From Pseudomonas sp. JQ170C (GTDB lineage: Bacteria > Pseudomonadota > Gammaproteobacteria > Pseudomonadales > Pseudomonadaceae), in the NCBI RefSeq assembly GCF_035581345.1, contig NZ_CP141608.1:5052501-5116500 (forward strand): a stretch of DNA of 64,000 nucleotides, given 5' to 3'. Shown piece after piece: positions 36,562-45,614 of the stretch. The first letter of the stretch is position 1, and the number at the start of each line of letters is the position of its first letter. The notes beneath the pieces are model-generated. The model had not been told where the DNA came from. It worked only from the letters and a program-made list of their open reading frames with translations, and ran no database searches. The position numbers and the translations under genes are program-made.

Positions 36562-38144
36562 CAGTTCACCTCGCTTTCGATCAGGTTGGCGCTGGCTGCC
36601 TTCGCAGCCTTGGGTGCGCGTTTGGCCGCGACCACGGGCGGGCGCCACATTTTCATCGCCGCCCAGGCCAGGAACAGGCCACTGCCCAGGGCGGTGAGGT
36701 CGACGCCGGCCATGGCCCAGTCGCCCGCCGAAATCGAATGCACCAGGCCCTGGCCGGTGGTCAGCTGATTAAGCAACGGCAAGGTGCCCCACAGCAGCGC
36801 CGCCAGCCCCAGTTGCTCGGCCCAGGCGCGACGGCCCGGCCGCAGCATGGCGTGCAGCACCGACAATCCCCAGAGCAGGAAGAAGCTATTGACCTCCCAG
36901 CCTGCCCGGCCCTCAAGCCCCACCGGCAACAAGCGGTTGGCCCAGAAGAATGCCGCCACGCCGAGCAGCAGGCCGCTCATGCTGGCGATGTTCAGCACCT
37001 CCACCAGGCGCAGCTCACCCGGCTGGCTGCCGCTCTTGGCGTGTTTGAGCTGGCGCTTGCCCAGCCACAGCACCAGGCCGGTGCCGATCACGGCAGTGCC
37101 CGCAAGGCCGAAGAAGAAATACAACCAGCGCAGCCAAGGCCCGGCAAACACGCCCATGTGCAAGCCGTACATACCGCCGGAGATCAGCATCGGCGTGGCT
37201 TCGATGGTGCTGGCGCCCTGCAGCTCGCCGTTGACGCCGTCATAGGTCCAGCCGCCACCGCGCATGTGGGCAATGCGGTCACCGGCATGCCGGGTGAAGC
37301 GCACCCGGGCGTTCTGATCGCCGGGGTTCTGCACCTCGATCCAGCCCAGGCGAGTGCCCGGCGCCTGTTCCTGGACCTTCTCGTACAGCGTCGGCAACGG
37401 CAGCATTGGCGCGGCAACACCGGTCGCCTTGACCTCGCGGGGCGCGCCGAACAGATCATTGAAAAAGCCGCGAGTGTTGTCGCCGTAGCTGGCGATGATG
37501 CTCGCCGGCATCACCATCGACATGAAGATCACCAGGCTGCTGTAGCTGATCATCAGGTGAAACGGCAGCACCAGCACGCCGATGGCGTTGTGGCCATCGA
37601 GCCAGGAGCGCTGGCCCTTGCCGGGGCGGAAGGTGAAGAACTCCTTGAAGATCTTCTTGTGGGTGATGATCCCGGTCACCAGCCCCAGCAGCATGATGAA
37701 GGCGGCGAAGGTCGACAACCAGCGCCCCCACGGATGGGGCATCTCCAGCTGGAAATGGAAGCGGTAGAAGAAATCGCCACCCCGGGTTTCACGTGCCTGC
37801 ACTTCCTCGCCGGTGGCAGGGTCCAGGGTCTTGTCGATAAAGCCCCGTCGCCCGGCCCCTTCGGCGCGCCAGCCGACACTCAGCGCAGGCTCACGCGCCT
37901 CGGGCAGGCGGATGAACCAACTGCCCGCAGTGGGCGCGTGTTCCTGCAGATAGGTCTGGGCCAGCGCCAGGCTGGCCGCCGGGTCCAGCGCCCGGGTCGG
38001 CACCTCGGGCTGGGCCCAGTGCGTGATCTCTTCCTTGAAGTACGACAGGGTCCCGGTGAGGAAAATCGCGAACAACAGCCAGCCAAAAATCAGCCCGGTC
38101 CAGGTATGCAGCCAGGCCATGGCCTGGCGAAATCCCTCTTTCAT
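36561..38144 (-). CDS. PepSY-associated membrane protein, probable siderophore iron reductase (PiuB/FoxB-like)
   Basis: A 527-residue inner-membrane protein. It opens with MKEGFRQAMAWLHTWTGLIFGW, the classical PepSY_TM start with a haem-coordinating-type His in TM1, and has further His in TM helices (FHFQLEMPHPWGRW, DGHNAIGVLVLPFHLM, GLHMGVFAGPWLRW). Relatives such as FoxB and FhuF-like PepSY proteins reduce or release iron from siderophores at the inner membrane. The ATG at 38144 forms a TGATG overlap with the gene before it; a longer upstream frame has no support. It works with the TonB receptor encoded upstream. Confidence 0.9.
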   Translation of the reverse strand: MKEGFRQAMAWLHTWTGLIFGWLLFAIFLTGTLSYFKEEITHWAQPEVPTRALDPAASLALAQTYLQEHAPTAGSWFIRLPEAREPALSVGWRAEGAGRRGFIDKTLDPATGEEVQARETRGGDFFYRFHFQLEMPHPWGRWLSTFAAFIMLLGLVTGIITHKKIFKEFFTFRPGKGQRSWLDGHNAIGVLVLPFHLMISYSSLVIFMSMVMPASIIASYGDNTRGFFNDLFGAPREVKATGVAAPMLPLPTLYEKVQEQAPGTRLGWIEVQNPGDQNARVRFTRHAGDRIAHMRGGGWTYDGVNGELQGASTIEATPMLISGGMYGLHMGVFAGPWLRWLYFFFGLAGTAVIGTGLVLWLGKRQLKHAKSGSQPGELRLVEVLNIASMSGLLLGVAAFFWANRLLPVGLEGRAGWEVNSFFLLWGLSVLHAMLRPGRRAWAEQLGLAALLWGTLPLLNQLTTGQGLVHSISAGDWAMAGVDLTALGSGLFLAWAAMKMWRPPVVAAKRAPKAAKAASANLIESEVN

Positions 38145-38446
38145 CAGCTTTTCATCCAGTAGGCCAGGCCATTGATCGCGCCCAGCACCAGGCTTGGCAA
38201 TAACACCCCAAGCCAGGCCTGCCAGGCACTTCGGCTGGCGAAACACCACAAGAAGGCCACCAGGTAGAACAGGAACGACAGCATCATGCCGCTGATCACT
38301 GCTTCAGCCTTGGGTATCGGCGCCAGCAGGCTGATGCAGACGCTGGACATCGACGCCAGCAGGTAACCGCCAAATACAGCGGCCAGGCAACGCGACGTCA
38401 CAGCCAGGCGATAACTGAGGGGCAGCCCGGCGGCTTTGCTTTTCAT
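38144..38446 (-). CDS. DUF3649 small membrane protein
   Basis: A 100-residue protein with three membrane segments (residues ~15-40, ~48-70, ~75-95). The ATG at 38446 has AAGGA nine bases upstream, better spaced than the ATG at 38455, which abuts it. First gene of the DUF3649-PepSY-DUF3325 operon, with one-base TGATG coupling to the next gene. A Fur-box-like sequence lies 30-50 bases upstream. Confidence 0.88.
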   Translation of the reverse strand: MKSKAAGLPLSYRLAVTSRCLAAVFGGYLLASMSSVCISLLAPIPKAEAVISGMMLSFLFYLVAFLWCFASRSAWQAWLGVLLPSLVLGAINGLAYWMKS

Positions 38447-38476
38447 GGCATCCATTCCTTGTGAAGAGTCGCCAAT

Positions 38477-38495
38477 AGTAATGATTTATATTCTC
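38477..38495 (-). promoter_or_regulatory. Fur-box-like operator upstream of the DUF3649-PepSY operon
   Basis: On the minus strand the 19 bases GAGAATATAAATCATTACT match 13 of 19 positions of the Fur consensus GATAATGATAATCATTATC, including the whole AATCATTA core. The location, immediately upstream of an iron-related operon, supports it. Confidence 0.6.
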
Positions 38496-38521
38496 ACAGG
38501 CAAAGCCGAGGGCACCCTACC

Positions 38522-40489
38522 TTAGAACGACAGGTCGACACCCACGGTGTAGCGACGGCCATCGAGCACGGTCTGGAAGTTCTCGTAGTCCACTTCTTTG
38601 TTGAACACGTTGTACACACCGGCCAGCAACTTGAGGTTCTTGGTCACCCGGTAGGTGCCGCCCAGGTCGACGAAGGTGTAGGACGGCGTGCCGTCGGACA
38701 TGGTGGTGCGGCCCAGGTAGTCGGAGGTGCGGCTGCGGTAGTTCATGCGCGCCCAGGTGCCCAGTTGATCGGTGGTCTGCCAGTCCAGGGTGGCGTTGAA
38801 CATGTGCCGTGGCATCTGGTTCAGGGCCTTGCCCTTCTGCGGGCCGCTCTTCTGCTCGGAGTCGGTGAAGGTGTAGTTGGTGGCCAGCGACAGGCTCTGG
38901 GTGATGTCCCAGTCCAGGGTCGCTTCGATACCGCGCATTTGCGCTTCATCCACGTTCACCCGGTCGCTGATGAACTTGTACGAGGTGCCGCCGATCTGGC
39001 ATTGGCCCGAGGCATTGCCGGTGCTGTCGGTGCAGCGGCGCTGTTCGGTGATCTTGTCCTTGAAGTCGGTGTTGAACACGGTCAGGCCCGTGGAGAACCC
39101 TTCCAGGTTGTCCCAGATCACGCCGATTTCCTGGCTCAGGCTTTCTTCAGGCTTGAGGCTGGAGTTGCCGACGATGATTGCCGGGTCGCCACCGCCGCCG
39201 GTGATCTGGCCCCAGTCATCCACCGCTGCACGGATATCCGGCGAGCGATAGCCGCTGGACACCCCCCCCTTGACGGTCCAGTGCTCGGTCGGGTGATAAA
39301 CCCCGTACAGGCGCGGCGACCAGTGCGTACCGTAGTTCTCGTCGCGGTCCATGCGCAGGCCGCCGGTCAGGGCGAAGTCATCGGTCAGGCGCCACTCGTC
39401 TTCGGCGAACAGTGCCCACGACCAACGCGTCAGCTGGTTCACGCTGGAGGCCGACGCCAGTTGGTTGCCTTCGTCACTCAGGTCTTCGTACTTGTACTGG
39501 CCACCGAAGGTGGTGATGTGCGACTCGCTGAAGTACGAGACCTGGGAGTTGAGGACCGTGTTCTCCAGCTCCATGCGCCGGCCGGGGTTCTCGATCTTCT
39601 CGCGTTGCAGGTAGCTTTCGCTGGTCAGGCTGTCCCAGCGGCCGGAGTGGGTGATCGAGAAGTTGGTGCGGTCGTAATCGTTTTCGCTGTCGGAGGAGCG
39701 CGCCGAACGGCCCACGGTGGCGTTGCGCTCCTGCTCGGACTTGCCCGCTTCCAGGGTGATGTCGTTGTGCTCGTCAGGGGTGAACGAGAGCTTGGCGGTG
39801 CCGCTGTCGGTGCTCTGTTCGTTGAAGCCGTTGACGATGTGGTCTTCATCGCGGTGGGAGGTCAGGCCGTACAGCTGCAAGCCCACCAACCCCTCGACCA
39901 GCGGCCCGGAGATGAAGGCGCTGGTGCTGTTGTAGTCACCCGAGTCGGAGCGGTCCTGGAAGGTCGCTTCGCTGCGCACGCCGCCATACCAGGTCGGTGT
40001 CACCTTGCGGGTGATGATGTTGATCACCCCGCCCATGGCGTCGGAACCATACAGCGACGACATCGGGCCACGCACCACTTCGATCCGCTCGATGGCTTCC
40101 AGCGGCGGCATCCAGCCTTGCTCGATGCCGGCACCGTCACTGTTGGGGCGGGTGGCCCGGGAGTCCTGGCGCTTGCCGTCGACCAGCATCAGGGTGTACT
40201 TGGAGGCCATGCCGCGAATGCTGATGTCGCTGGAACTGGCGCCACCGGTGACGACCACGCCTGGCACATCGCGCAGGGCGTCAGTGACGTCACGGTAGGA
40301 TTTGTTCTCGATCTGCTCGCGGGTAATCACCGAAATCGACGCCGGCGCATCCTTGATCTGCTGGGAGAAACCCGAGGCGGTCACCACGACATTGTCCAGC
40401 TCCAGCGATTTGGTTTCGGCACTGGCCTGGGCGGTGTACAGCGAGCAAATGGTGAGTGCAAGGCACGACTTGGTGAAAAACGGGGACAC
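38522..40489 (-). CDS. TonB-dependent catecholate-type siderophore receptor (FepA/CirA-like)
   Basis: Outer-membrane receptor of about 655 residues. The signal peptide ends AQASA, with a TonB-box region ELDNVVVTAS. The plug domain (APASISVITREQIE...LYGSDAMGGVINIITRK) precedes a 22-strand barrel ending in the aromatic VGVDLSF. It lacks the N-terminal signalling domain, so it is not a transducer. The plug resembles the CirA/FepA group that takes up catecholate siderophores. The GTG at 40489 is preferred because GGGAGAGG lies five bases before it; an in-frame ATG at 40531 has no site. Transcribed toward the PepSY cluster and divergent from fecI. Confidence 0.92.
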   Translation of the reverse strand: MSPFFTKSCLALTICSLYTAQASAETKSLELDNVVVTASGFSQQIKDAPASISVITREQIENKSYRDVTDALRDVPGVVVTGGASSSDISIRGMASKYTLMLVDGKRQDSRATRPNSDGAGIEQGWMPPLEAIERIEVVRGPMSSLYGSDAMGGVINIITRKVTPTWYGGVRSEATFQDRSDSGDYNSTSAFISGPLVEGLVGLQLYGLTSHRDEDHIVNGFNEQSTDSGTAKLSFTPDEHNDITLEAGKSEQERNATVGRSARSSDSENDYDRTNFSITHSGRWDSLTSESYLQREKIENPGRRMELENTVLNSQVSYFSESHITTFGGQYKYEDLSDEGNQLASASSVNQLTRWSWALFAEDEWRLTDDFALTGGLRMDRDENYGTHWSPRLYGVYHPTEHWTVKGGVSSGYRSPDIRAAVDDWGQITGGGGDPAIIVGNSSLKPEESLSQEIGVIWDNLEGFSTGLTVFNTDFKDKITEQRRCTDSTGNASGQCQIGGTSYKFISDRVNVDEAQMRGIEATLDWDITQSLSLATNYTFTDSEQKSGPQKGKALNQMPRHMFNATLDWQTTDQLGTWARMNYRSRTSDYLGRTTMSDGTPSYTFVDLGGTYRVTKNLKLLAGVYNVFNKEVDYENFQTVLDGRRYTVGVDLSF

Positions 40490-40551
40490 GAGGACCTCTC
40501 CCTGAGAACTGTAAAGATTGGGTAAATTCATTCAGGGCGCGGATGCTAAAG

Positions 40552-40567
40552 ATTCTCAAATGAGAGT
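40552..40567 (-). promoter_or_regulatory. Palindrome in the receptor promoter region, possible Fur site
   Basis: ATTCTCAAATGAGAGT is an imperfect dyad about 65 bases upstream of the receptor start. Its half-sites resemble Fur half-sites (TGAGAAT / ATTCTCA) but in the opposite order to the usual 7-1-7 arrangement. Confidence 0.3.
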
Positions 40568-40658
40568 AAAGCGTATTTACGTTATTTACATTTTGCCGCT
40601 TCTGGTCTTGCCATCAGTCAGCGCCTGATTGCCGAGCGCACAGCACCTCTCTACAATG

Positions 40659-40677
40659 CGAACAATTCTTATTCTGT
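40659..40677 (+). promoter_or_regulatory. Possible Fur site upstream of fecI
   Basis: CGAACAATTCTTATTCTG is AT-rich and partly matches the Fur consensus, and lies just before the sigma-factor gene, where Fur control is the rule. The match is weak. Confidence 0.3.
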
Positions 40678-40705
40678 TGCGCAGCTTGGCGCCGGAGTGT
40701 TCACG

Positions 40706-41203
40706 GTGCCCAGTGCGTCCTCCCCTTCTTCGCTCGAAGGCCTCTACCACGCCCATCACAGCTGGCTGACCGGCTGGCTGCGCCGACGCCTGGGCTGCCC
40801 CGACAATGCCGCCGACCTGGCCCAGGACACCTTCATGCGCCTGTTGCAGGCCCGCGAAACACCAGTGCTCAACGAGCCACGGGCGTTCCTGACCACCGTG
40901 GCCAAGCGCGTGTTGTTCAATCACTACCGGCGCCAGGACCTGGAGCGTGCCTACCTCCAGGCCCTGGCCCAATTGCCGGAAGAACTGGCGCCATCGGAAG
41001 AGCACCGGGCAATCATCCTTGAAACCCTGCTGGAGCTTGACCGCCTGCTCGACGGCCTGGCGCCGGTGGTCAAGCGCGCTTTCCTGCTGGCCCAGGTCGA
41101 TGGCCTGAGCTATGGCGAAATCGCGGCGCAGCTGAACATTTCGCTGGCCACGGTCAAGCGCTACCTGAACAAGGCGGCCTTGCGCTGTTACTTCGCCCTA
41201 TGA
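40706..41203 (+). CDS. fecI: FecI-like ECF sigma factor
   Basis: About 165 residues, with sigma region 2 (GCPDNAADLAQDTFMRLL, then EPRAFLTTVAKRVLFNHYRR) and region 4 (LSYGEIAAQLNISLATVKRYL). This is the iron-starvation ECF subgroup. GTG at 40706 is chosen because CCGGAG lies eight bases upstream; GTG at 40697 overlaps that site. It overlaps fecR by four bases and is followed by fecA, so it is the cytosolic member of a three-protein cell-surface signalling circuit that switches on fecA when ferric citrate binds. Confidence 0.93.
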   Translation: MPSASSPSSLEGLYHAHHSWLTGWLRRRLGCPDNAADLAQDTFMRLLQARETPVLNEPRAFLTTVAKRVLFNHYRRQDLERAYLQALAQLPEELAPSEEHRAIILETLLELDRLLDGLAPVVKRAFLLAQVDGLSYGEIAAQLNISLATVKRYLNKAALRCYFAL

Positions 41204-42135
41204 ACACGGCCCACCAGGAATTTTCACCCCAGGTGGCCGAGCAGGCCGTGCACTGGCTGATCGAACTGCAAGGTGGTGGGCTCGACCCGCGCCAGCAGCA
41301 GGCCATGCAGCAGTGGTTGCAGGCCCACGAGGACCATCGGCGGGCGTGGGAGCATATCCAGCGGGTCAACCAGCGGCTGAGCGGATTGTCGTCACCCTTG
41401 GCCCATGCCGCGCTTCAGGCGCCCCGTTCGGCGAGCCGTCGCCGGGCACTCAAGACCTTGCTGATACTCGGCGTCGGCGGCGCGGCGGGGCTCAGCCTGC
41501 AACAGCACAATCCCATGCCCGGCCTGCTCGCCGACTACCGCAGCCCGGTCGGCGAACGCCGCCGCCTGCAACTCGACGACGGCAGCCAGTTACACCTGAA
41601 CACCCGCAGCAGCGCCGACGTGCGCTTCGACAGCCAGCGGCGCCTGGTACGCCTGCTTGAAGGCGAGCTGCAACTCACGGTGGCCGATGACGCCCGGCCC
41701 TTGCGCCTGCTGACGGACTTCGGCCTGCTGCAACTGGGGAGCGGGCGCTACAACCTGCGCCAGTTCGAGCACTACAGCCTGCTCGCGGTTCATCAGGGCA
41801 GCGCCAGCCTTGCCGGCAACGCCCTGGCCGCGGGTTTGCAAGCCCGCTTCAACGGCCCGCAATGGCAAGGCCGCCAGGTGCTGGACCCGAATGCCGGCGC
41901 TTGGGTTGATGGCATGCTGGTGGCGGCGCACATGCGCCTTGGCGACTTTCTCGGCGAGCTGGGCCGCTACCGCCGCGGCCAGCTCAACTGCGCCCCGGAG
42001 GTGGCCGAGCTGTTGATTTCCGGCAGCTATCCACTGGCCGACAGCGAGCGGATTCTCGACCTGCTGGAGGTGGCCTTGCCGGTGCGGGTCAGGCGCTTTA
42101 CCCGCTACTGGGTGACGGTCGAAGCCCGCGCCTGA
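41200..42135 (+). CDS. fecR: FecR-like anti-sigma/sigma-regulator
   Basis: A 311-residue inner-membrane regulator. The N-terminal DUF4880 domain contacts the sigma factor (QAVHWLIELQGGG...QQWLQAHEDHRRAWEHI), followed by one membrane segment at ~88-103 (TLLILGVGGAAGLSL) and a periplasmic FecR domain (GERRRLQLDDGSQLHLNTRS). It passes the signal from the FecA N-terminal domain to FecI. ATGA overlap with fecI couples their translation. Confidence 0.94.
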   Translation: MNTAHQEFSPQVAEQAVHWLIELQGGGLDPRQQQAMQQWLQAHEDHRRAWEHIQRVNQRLSGLSSPLAHAALQAPRSASRRRALKTLLILGVGGAAGLSLQQHNPMPGLLADYRSPVGERRRLQLDDGSQLHLNTRSSADVRFDSQRRLVRLLEGELQLTVADDARPLRLLTDFGLLQLGSGRYNLRQFEHYSLLAVHQGSASLAGNALAAGLQARFNGPQWQGRQVLDPNAGAWVDGMLVAAHMRLGDFLGELGRYRRGQLNCAPEVAELLISGSYPLADSERILDLLEVALPVRVRRFTRYWVTVEARA

Positions 42136-42223
42136 TTTTTTTCCATGCCCCTGAGCCGTTTTTGCATCTCGCGTGACAGAGAAGGCAGAACCCTTTGCTT
42201 TGACCTTCTCAAGGACCTCCTGC

Positions 42224-44563
42224 ATGCCCCTTCGACCGAGTCCACTCGCCCAGGCCCTTCGTGCATTGCTGTTCGGTGCCGGCCTGGCCGTTGCCGCCGT
42301 TCCCGCCCACGCCACCGAGGCTGCAGCGCGTACCTACCACATCGCGCCGATGTCGCTGGAAAGCGCCCTGAACCAGTTCGGTCGGGAAAGTGGCGTGCTG
42401 GTCTCGTTCGGCTCGCAGGTCACCAGCGGCATGCAAAGCCCGGGGCTGGAAGGACAACACAGCCCGCAACAGGCACTGGAGATCCTGCTCCGGGGCAGCG
42501 GCCTGCAAGCCCGCGCCGAAGGTGAGAATGCCTTCAGCCTGCAACCGGCAACGGCAGTGAACGCACCGGTAGAACTGGGCACCTCGACGGTGGTCGGTGA
42601 CTGGCTGGGCGCGGCGCAGCAGGACAATGTCTTCGAGCACCCGGGTGCGCGGGATGTGATTCGCCGCGAAGAATTCGAGCGCCAGGGCGCCACCACCGCC
42701 CGCGAAGTGCTCAATCGCATTCCCGGCGTCAACGCGCCGGAAAACAACGGCACCGGCAGCCACGACATGGCGCTGAACTTCGGTATCCGCGGCCTCAACC
42801 CGCGCCTGGCATCGCGCTCCACGGTGCTGATGGACGGCATTCCGGTGCCCTTCGCCCCTTACGGCCAGCCGCAGCTGTCGTTCGCCCCGGTGAGCATGGG
42901 CAACATGGATGCCGTGGACGTGGTGCGCGGTGGCGGCGCGGTACGCTACGGCCCGCAGAACGTCGGCGGCATCGTCAACTTCGTGACCCGGGCGATTCCC
43001 GATGAGCCGACGGTCAAGGCCGGCATGCAGACCCAGACCAGCCCGTCGTCCAGCCACGACGGCTTCAAGACCAGCGCCAACCTGCTCGCCGGTGGCACCA
43101 ACGCCAACGGCCTGGGCGGCGCCCTGCTCTACTCCGGCACCCGTGGTGGCGACTGGCGCGAGCACAGCGACACCCAGATCGACGACCTGATCCTCAAGGG
43201 CAAGCTGCAGCTCGACGAGGCCAACAGCCTGCACGCCATGGCCCAATACTACGAGGGCGAGGCGCAGATGCCCGGCGGCCTGAGCGTGGCCGACTACGAC
43301 GCCGACCCGTACCAGTCCACCCGCCTGCAGGACAAGTTCTGGGGCCGGCGCACGATGTTCAATTTCGGCTACGACTACAAAGAGGATGCCCGCCAGTTCA
43401 GCGTCAACAGCTTCTTCACCAAGACCCTGCGCAGCGGTTACCTGGACCAGGGCAGCTTCGTCTCGCTGTCGCCGCGCGAATACTGGGTACGCGGTATCGA
43501 AACCCGCTTTTCCCAGGGGTTTGCCTTGGGCGAAAGCTGGCACGAAGTGGGCGTGGGTTATCGCTACATCAACGAAGCCGGGCACGAGCTGCGCTACCGC
43601 GAGCCGATCAGCGCCAACGAGCTGCCCACCACCGCCAGCCGCAACGACCGCGATACCCGTGGCAGCACTGAAGCCCATGCGATATTCCTCGACGACCGTA
43701 TCGACATCGGCCAGTGGACCATCACCCCGGGCATTCGCTACGAGATGATCGACTCCGAGCAGAGCAACAAACTCACCGGCCAGCGCTACCAGGGCGACTA
43801 CAACACCGCCCTGCCAGCCTTGAACGTGATGTATCACCTAACCGACAGCTGGAACCTGTACGCCAACACCGAGGGCTCGTTCGGCAGCGTGCAGTACAGC
43901 CAGATGCCCAACCGGGTCACCAGTGGCGAGGTCAAACCGGAAAAGGCCCGCACCTGGGAGCTGGGTACCCGCTATGACGACGGCCTGTTGCAGGCTGAAA
44001 TCGGCGCCTTCCTGATCAACTTCGACAACCAGTACGAAAGCAACCAGACCAACGATTCGGTGATCGCCCGCGGCGAAACCCGCCACCAGGGTATCGAGAC
44101 CAGCATCAAGTACGCACTCGAAGGTTTGAACCCGGCGCTGGCAGGTTTCGATGTGTACGCAACCTATGCCTTTGTGGACGCTAAAATCCGCGAAGACGGG
44201 CCGAACAAGGGCAATCGCGTACCGTTCTCGTCACGTCACAAAGGCACCCTGGGCGTGGGCTACAGCGAAGGCCCGTGGCAGCTGAACCTGGACAGCACCT
44301 ACCAGAGTGACCAGTTTGCCGACAACGCCAACACCTCCAGCGAGAGCGCCGACGGCAGCACCGGACGCATCCCCGGCTACATGCTGTTCAGCAGCCGGGC
44401 GGGCTATGATTTTGGCCCGCAACTATCGAACCTGAACGTCGCGGTGGGGGTGAAAAACATCTTCAATCACCAGTACTACACGCGCTCTTACGACGACAAC
44501 AACAAGGGCAAGTACGTGGGTGAACCCCGTACGATATACCTGCAAACCTCCATCGCGTTCTGA
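42224..44563 (+). CDS. fecA: Ferric citrate TonB-dependent receptor/transducer FecA
   Basis: A 779-residue receptor. After the signal peptide (ending VPAHA) comes the secretin/TonB N-terminal signalling domain (YHIAPMSLESALNQFGRESG, ~35-110), then the plug with blocks nearly identical to E. coli FecA (ATTAREVLNRIPGVNAPENN, LNPRLASRSTVLMDGIPVPF, VDVVRGGGAVRYGPQNVGGI), and a barrel ending in YLQTSIAF. The match to FecA is strong enough to name ferric citrate as the likely substrate. The ATG at 42224 follows AAGGA by eight bases. An intrinsic terminator follows. Confidence 0.94.
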   Translation: MPLRPSPLAQALRALLFGAGLAVAAVPAHATEAAARTYHIAPMSLESALNQFGRESGVLVSFGSQVTSGMQSPGLEGQHSPQQALEILLRGSGLQARAEGENAFSLQPATAVNAPVELGTSTVVGDWLGAAQQDNVFEHPGARDVIRREEFERQGATTAREVLNRIPGVNAPENNGTGSHDMALNFGIRGLNPRLASRSTVLMDGIPVPFAPYGQPQLSFAPVSMGNMDAVDVVRGGGAVRYGPQNVGGIVNFVTRAIPDEPTVKAGMQTQTSPSSSHDGFKTSANLLAGGTNANGLGGALLYSGTRGGDWREHSDTQIDDLILKGKLQLDEANSLHAMAQYYEGEAQMPGGLSVADYDADPYQSTRLQDKFWGRRTMFNFGYDYKEDARQFSVNSFFTKTLRSGYLDQGSFVSLSPREYWVRGIETRFSQGFALGESWHEVGVGYRYINEAGHELRYREPISANELPTTASRNDRDTRGSTEAHAIFLDDRIDIGQWTITPGIRYEMIDSEQSNKLTGQRYQGDYNTALPALNVMYHLTDSWNLYANTEGSFGSVQYSQMPNRVTSGEVKPEKARTWELGTRYDDGLLQAEIGAFLINFDNQYESNQTNDSVIARGETRHQGIETSIKYALEGLNPALAGFDVYATYAFVDAKIREDGPNKGNRVPFSSRHKGTLGVGYSEGPWQLNLDSTYQSDQFADNANTSSESADGSTGRIPGYMLFSSRAGYDFGPQLSNLNVAVGVKNIFNHQYYTRSYDDNNKGKYVGEPRTIYLQTSIAF

Positions 44564-44574
44564 TCCAGCGCATG

Positions 44575-44603
44575 CAAAAGCCCGGCCGATGCCGGGCTTT
44601 TGC
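44575..44603 (+). terminator. Intrinsic terminator after fecA
   Basis: Stem AAAAGCCCGGC / GCCGGGCTTTT with a four-base loop and flanking A and T tracts, 12 bases after the fecA stop codon. Confidence 0.92.
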
Positions 44604-44739
44604 TACAAGATATTTATCTTTGAAAAGGGGTTGAAAAGTTGCGCCAAGTGCCTGACCTTGTAGTCAAGAGGCGATGAGTTCCATCGGCCGCAACGGCCCA
44701 TCGATTCTCTTGCGAGCTAGCTGAATAAGGGATTGAACT

Positions 44740-45147
44740 ATGCAAATCCAAGTCAATAGCGACAACCATATTCAAGGCAACATTCGTCTGAACGAATGGG
44801 TCCGTAGCACACTGCAAAGCACGCTCGAACGTTATGAAGAAGACCTCACCCGCATTGAGGTCCACCTGCGCGACGAGAATGGCGACAAGCCAGGCCTGCA
44901 TGACAAACGCTGCCAGATGGAGGCACGCCCAAAAGGCCATCAACCGATTTCCGTAACCCACAAGGCCGCTTCGCTGGACGATGCCGTCGACGGCGCCGCC
45001 ACCAAGCTCACCAACGCCCTGGAACACTTCTACGGCAAACTGCGCAGCAAACGCGCCGTGACCCAGCAAAGCGCCAGCGACGGCAGCACAGATGGGCTGC
45101 TACAGGAAGAATTCCTGGAGAATGAACAAGCGCGCAGCATTGGCTGA
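44740..45147 (+). CDS. HPF/RaiA-family ribosome-associated protein
   Basis: A 135-residue cytosolic protein with the sigma-54-modulation/S30AE fold: MQIQVNSDNHIQGNIRLNEW at the start, then alternating strands and helices (RIEVHLRDENGDKPGLHDKR, VTHKAASLDDAVDGAATKL). Such proteins dimerise or silence ribosomes under stress. This copy stands alone, away from the rpoN cluster where the main hpf usually lies, so it is probably an accessory paralogue. Its bidirectional terminator is shared with the convergent immunity gene. Confidence 0.88.
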   Translation: MQIQVNSDNHIQGNIRLNEWVRSTLQSTLERYEEDLTRIEVHLRDENGDKPGLHDKRCQMEARPKGHQPISVTHKAASLDDAVDGAATKLTNALEHFYGKLRSKRAVTQQSASDGSTDGLLQEEFLENEQARSIG

Positions 45148-45165
45148 ACGCCATAACGCAGACGG

Positions 45166-45199
45166 TAAAAAGGCGAGCCCGGTGGGCTCGCCTTTTTTG
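45166..45199. terminator. Bidirectional terminator between the HPF gene and immunity gene A
   Basis: Stem AAAAAGGCGAGCCC / GGGCTCGCCTTTTTT with a three-base loop; A tract on one side and T tract on the other, so it serves both convergent genes. Confidence 0.93.
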
Positions 45200-45209
45200 C
45201 TTTTCACCA

Positions 45210-45614
45210 TCAATTCTTGCCTTCAGACAGCTCGTACAAGCCCAGCCCTATAAGCACCCACACAGCCCCGATTACCGTCAGCCAGAATGATGCAATCATT
45301 CGATATTTGAGAGATGCGGGGAAAACGCGCAACTCATCGGCGTCAAACAATCCTCTTTGAATGCCAATCCTTGGAAAAACCATCGCCGCACACACTGTAT
45401 TAACAAGGTAACAACGGGACACCAGGCTTTTGGTGCCCCAGAAAGGCATTTGCTGCTCAAGCCAAAGGCTGCTCTGAAGCGCTGCGAGCATGGTATTGAA
45501 GTCACGACTGCAGGCTATATATGCGCCCAATGCCACACCGGCCATGCTGATCAAAAATGGCGCTATGCCGAAAGCGATCTGAAGGTTTAACGGCCAGCTG
45601 TTGATATCAATCAT
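45210..45614 (-). CDS. Putative membrane immunity protein A, partner of the PAAR effector
   Basis: A 134-residue protein with about three membrane segments (residues ~10-32, ~68-86 and ~106-128, the last containing MIASFWLTVIGAVWVLIGLG). The start overlaps the effector stop (ATGA), the close coupling expected of a toxin-immunity pair. It is homologous along its length to immunity B at 52540-52941 (shared YIACSR, MLAA, FPxxLxxxxxASFWL, LGLxELSE). A polytopic immunity protein fits a toxin that acts in the inner membrane. Function is inferred from context. Confidence 0.75.
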   Translation of the reverse strand: MIDINSWPLNLQIAFGIAPFLISMAGVALGAYIACSRDFNTMLAALQSSLWLEQQMPFWGTKSLVSRCYLVNTVCAAMVFPRIGIQRGLFDADELRVFPASLKYRMIASFWLTVIGAVWVLIGLGLYELSEGKN

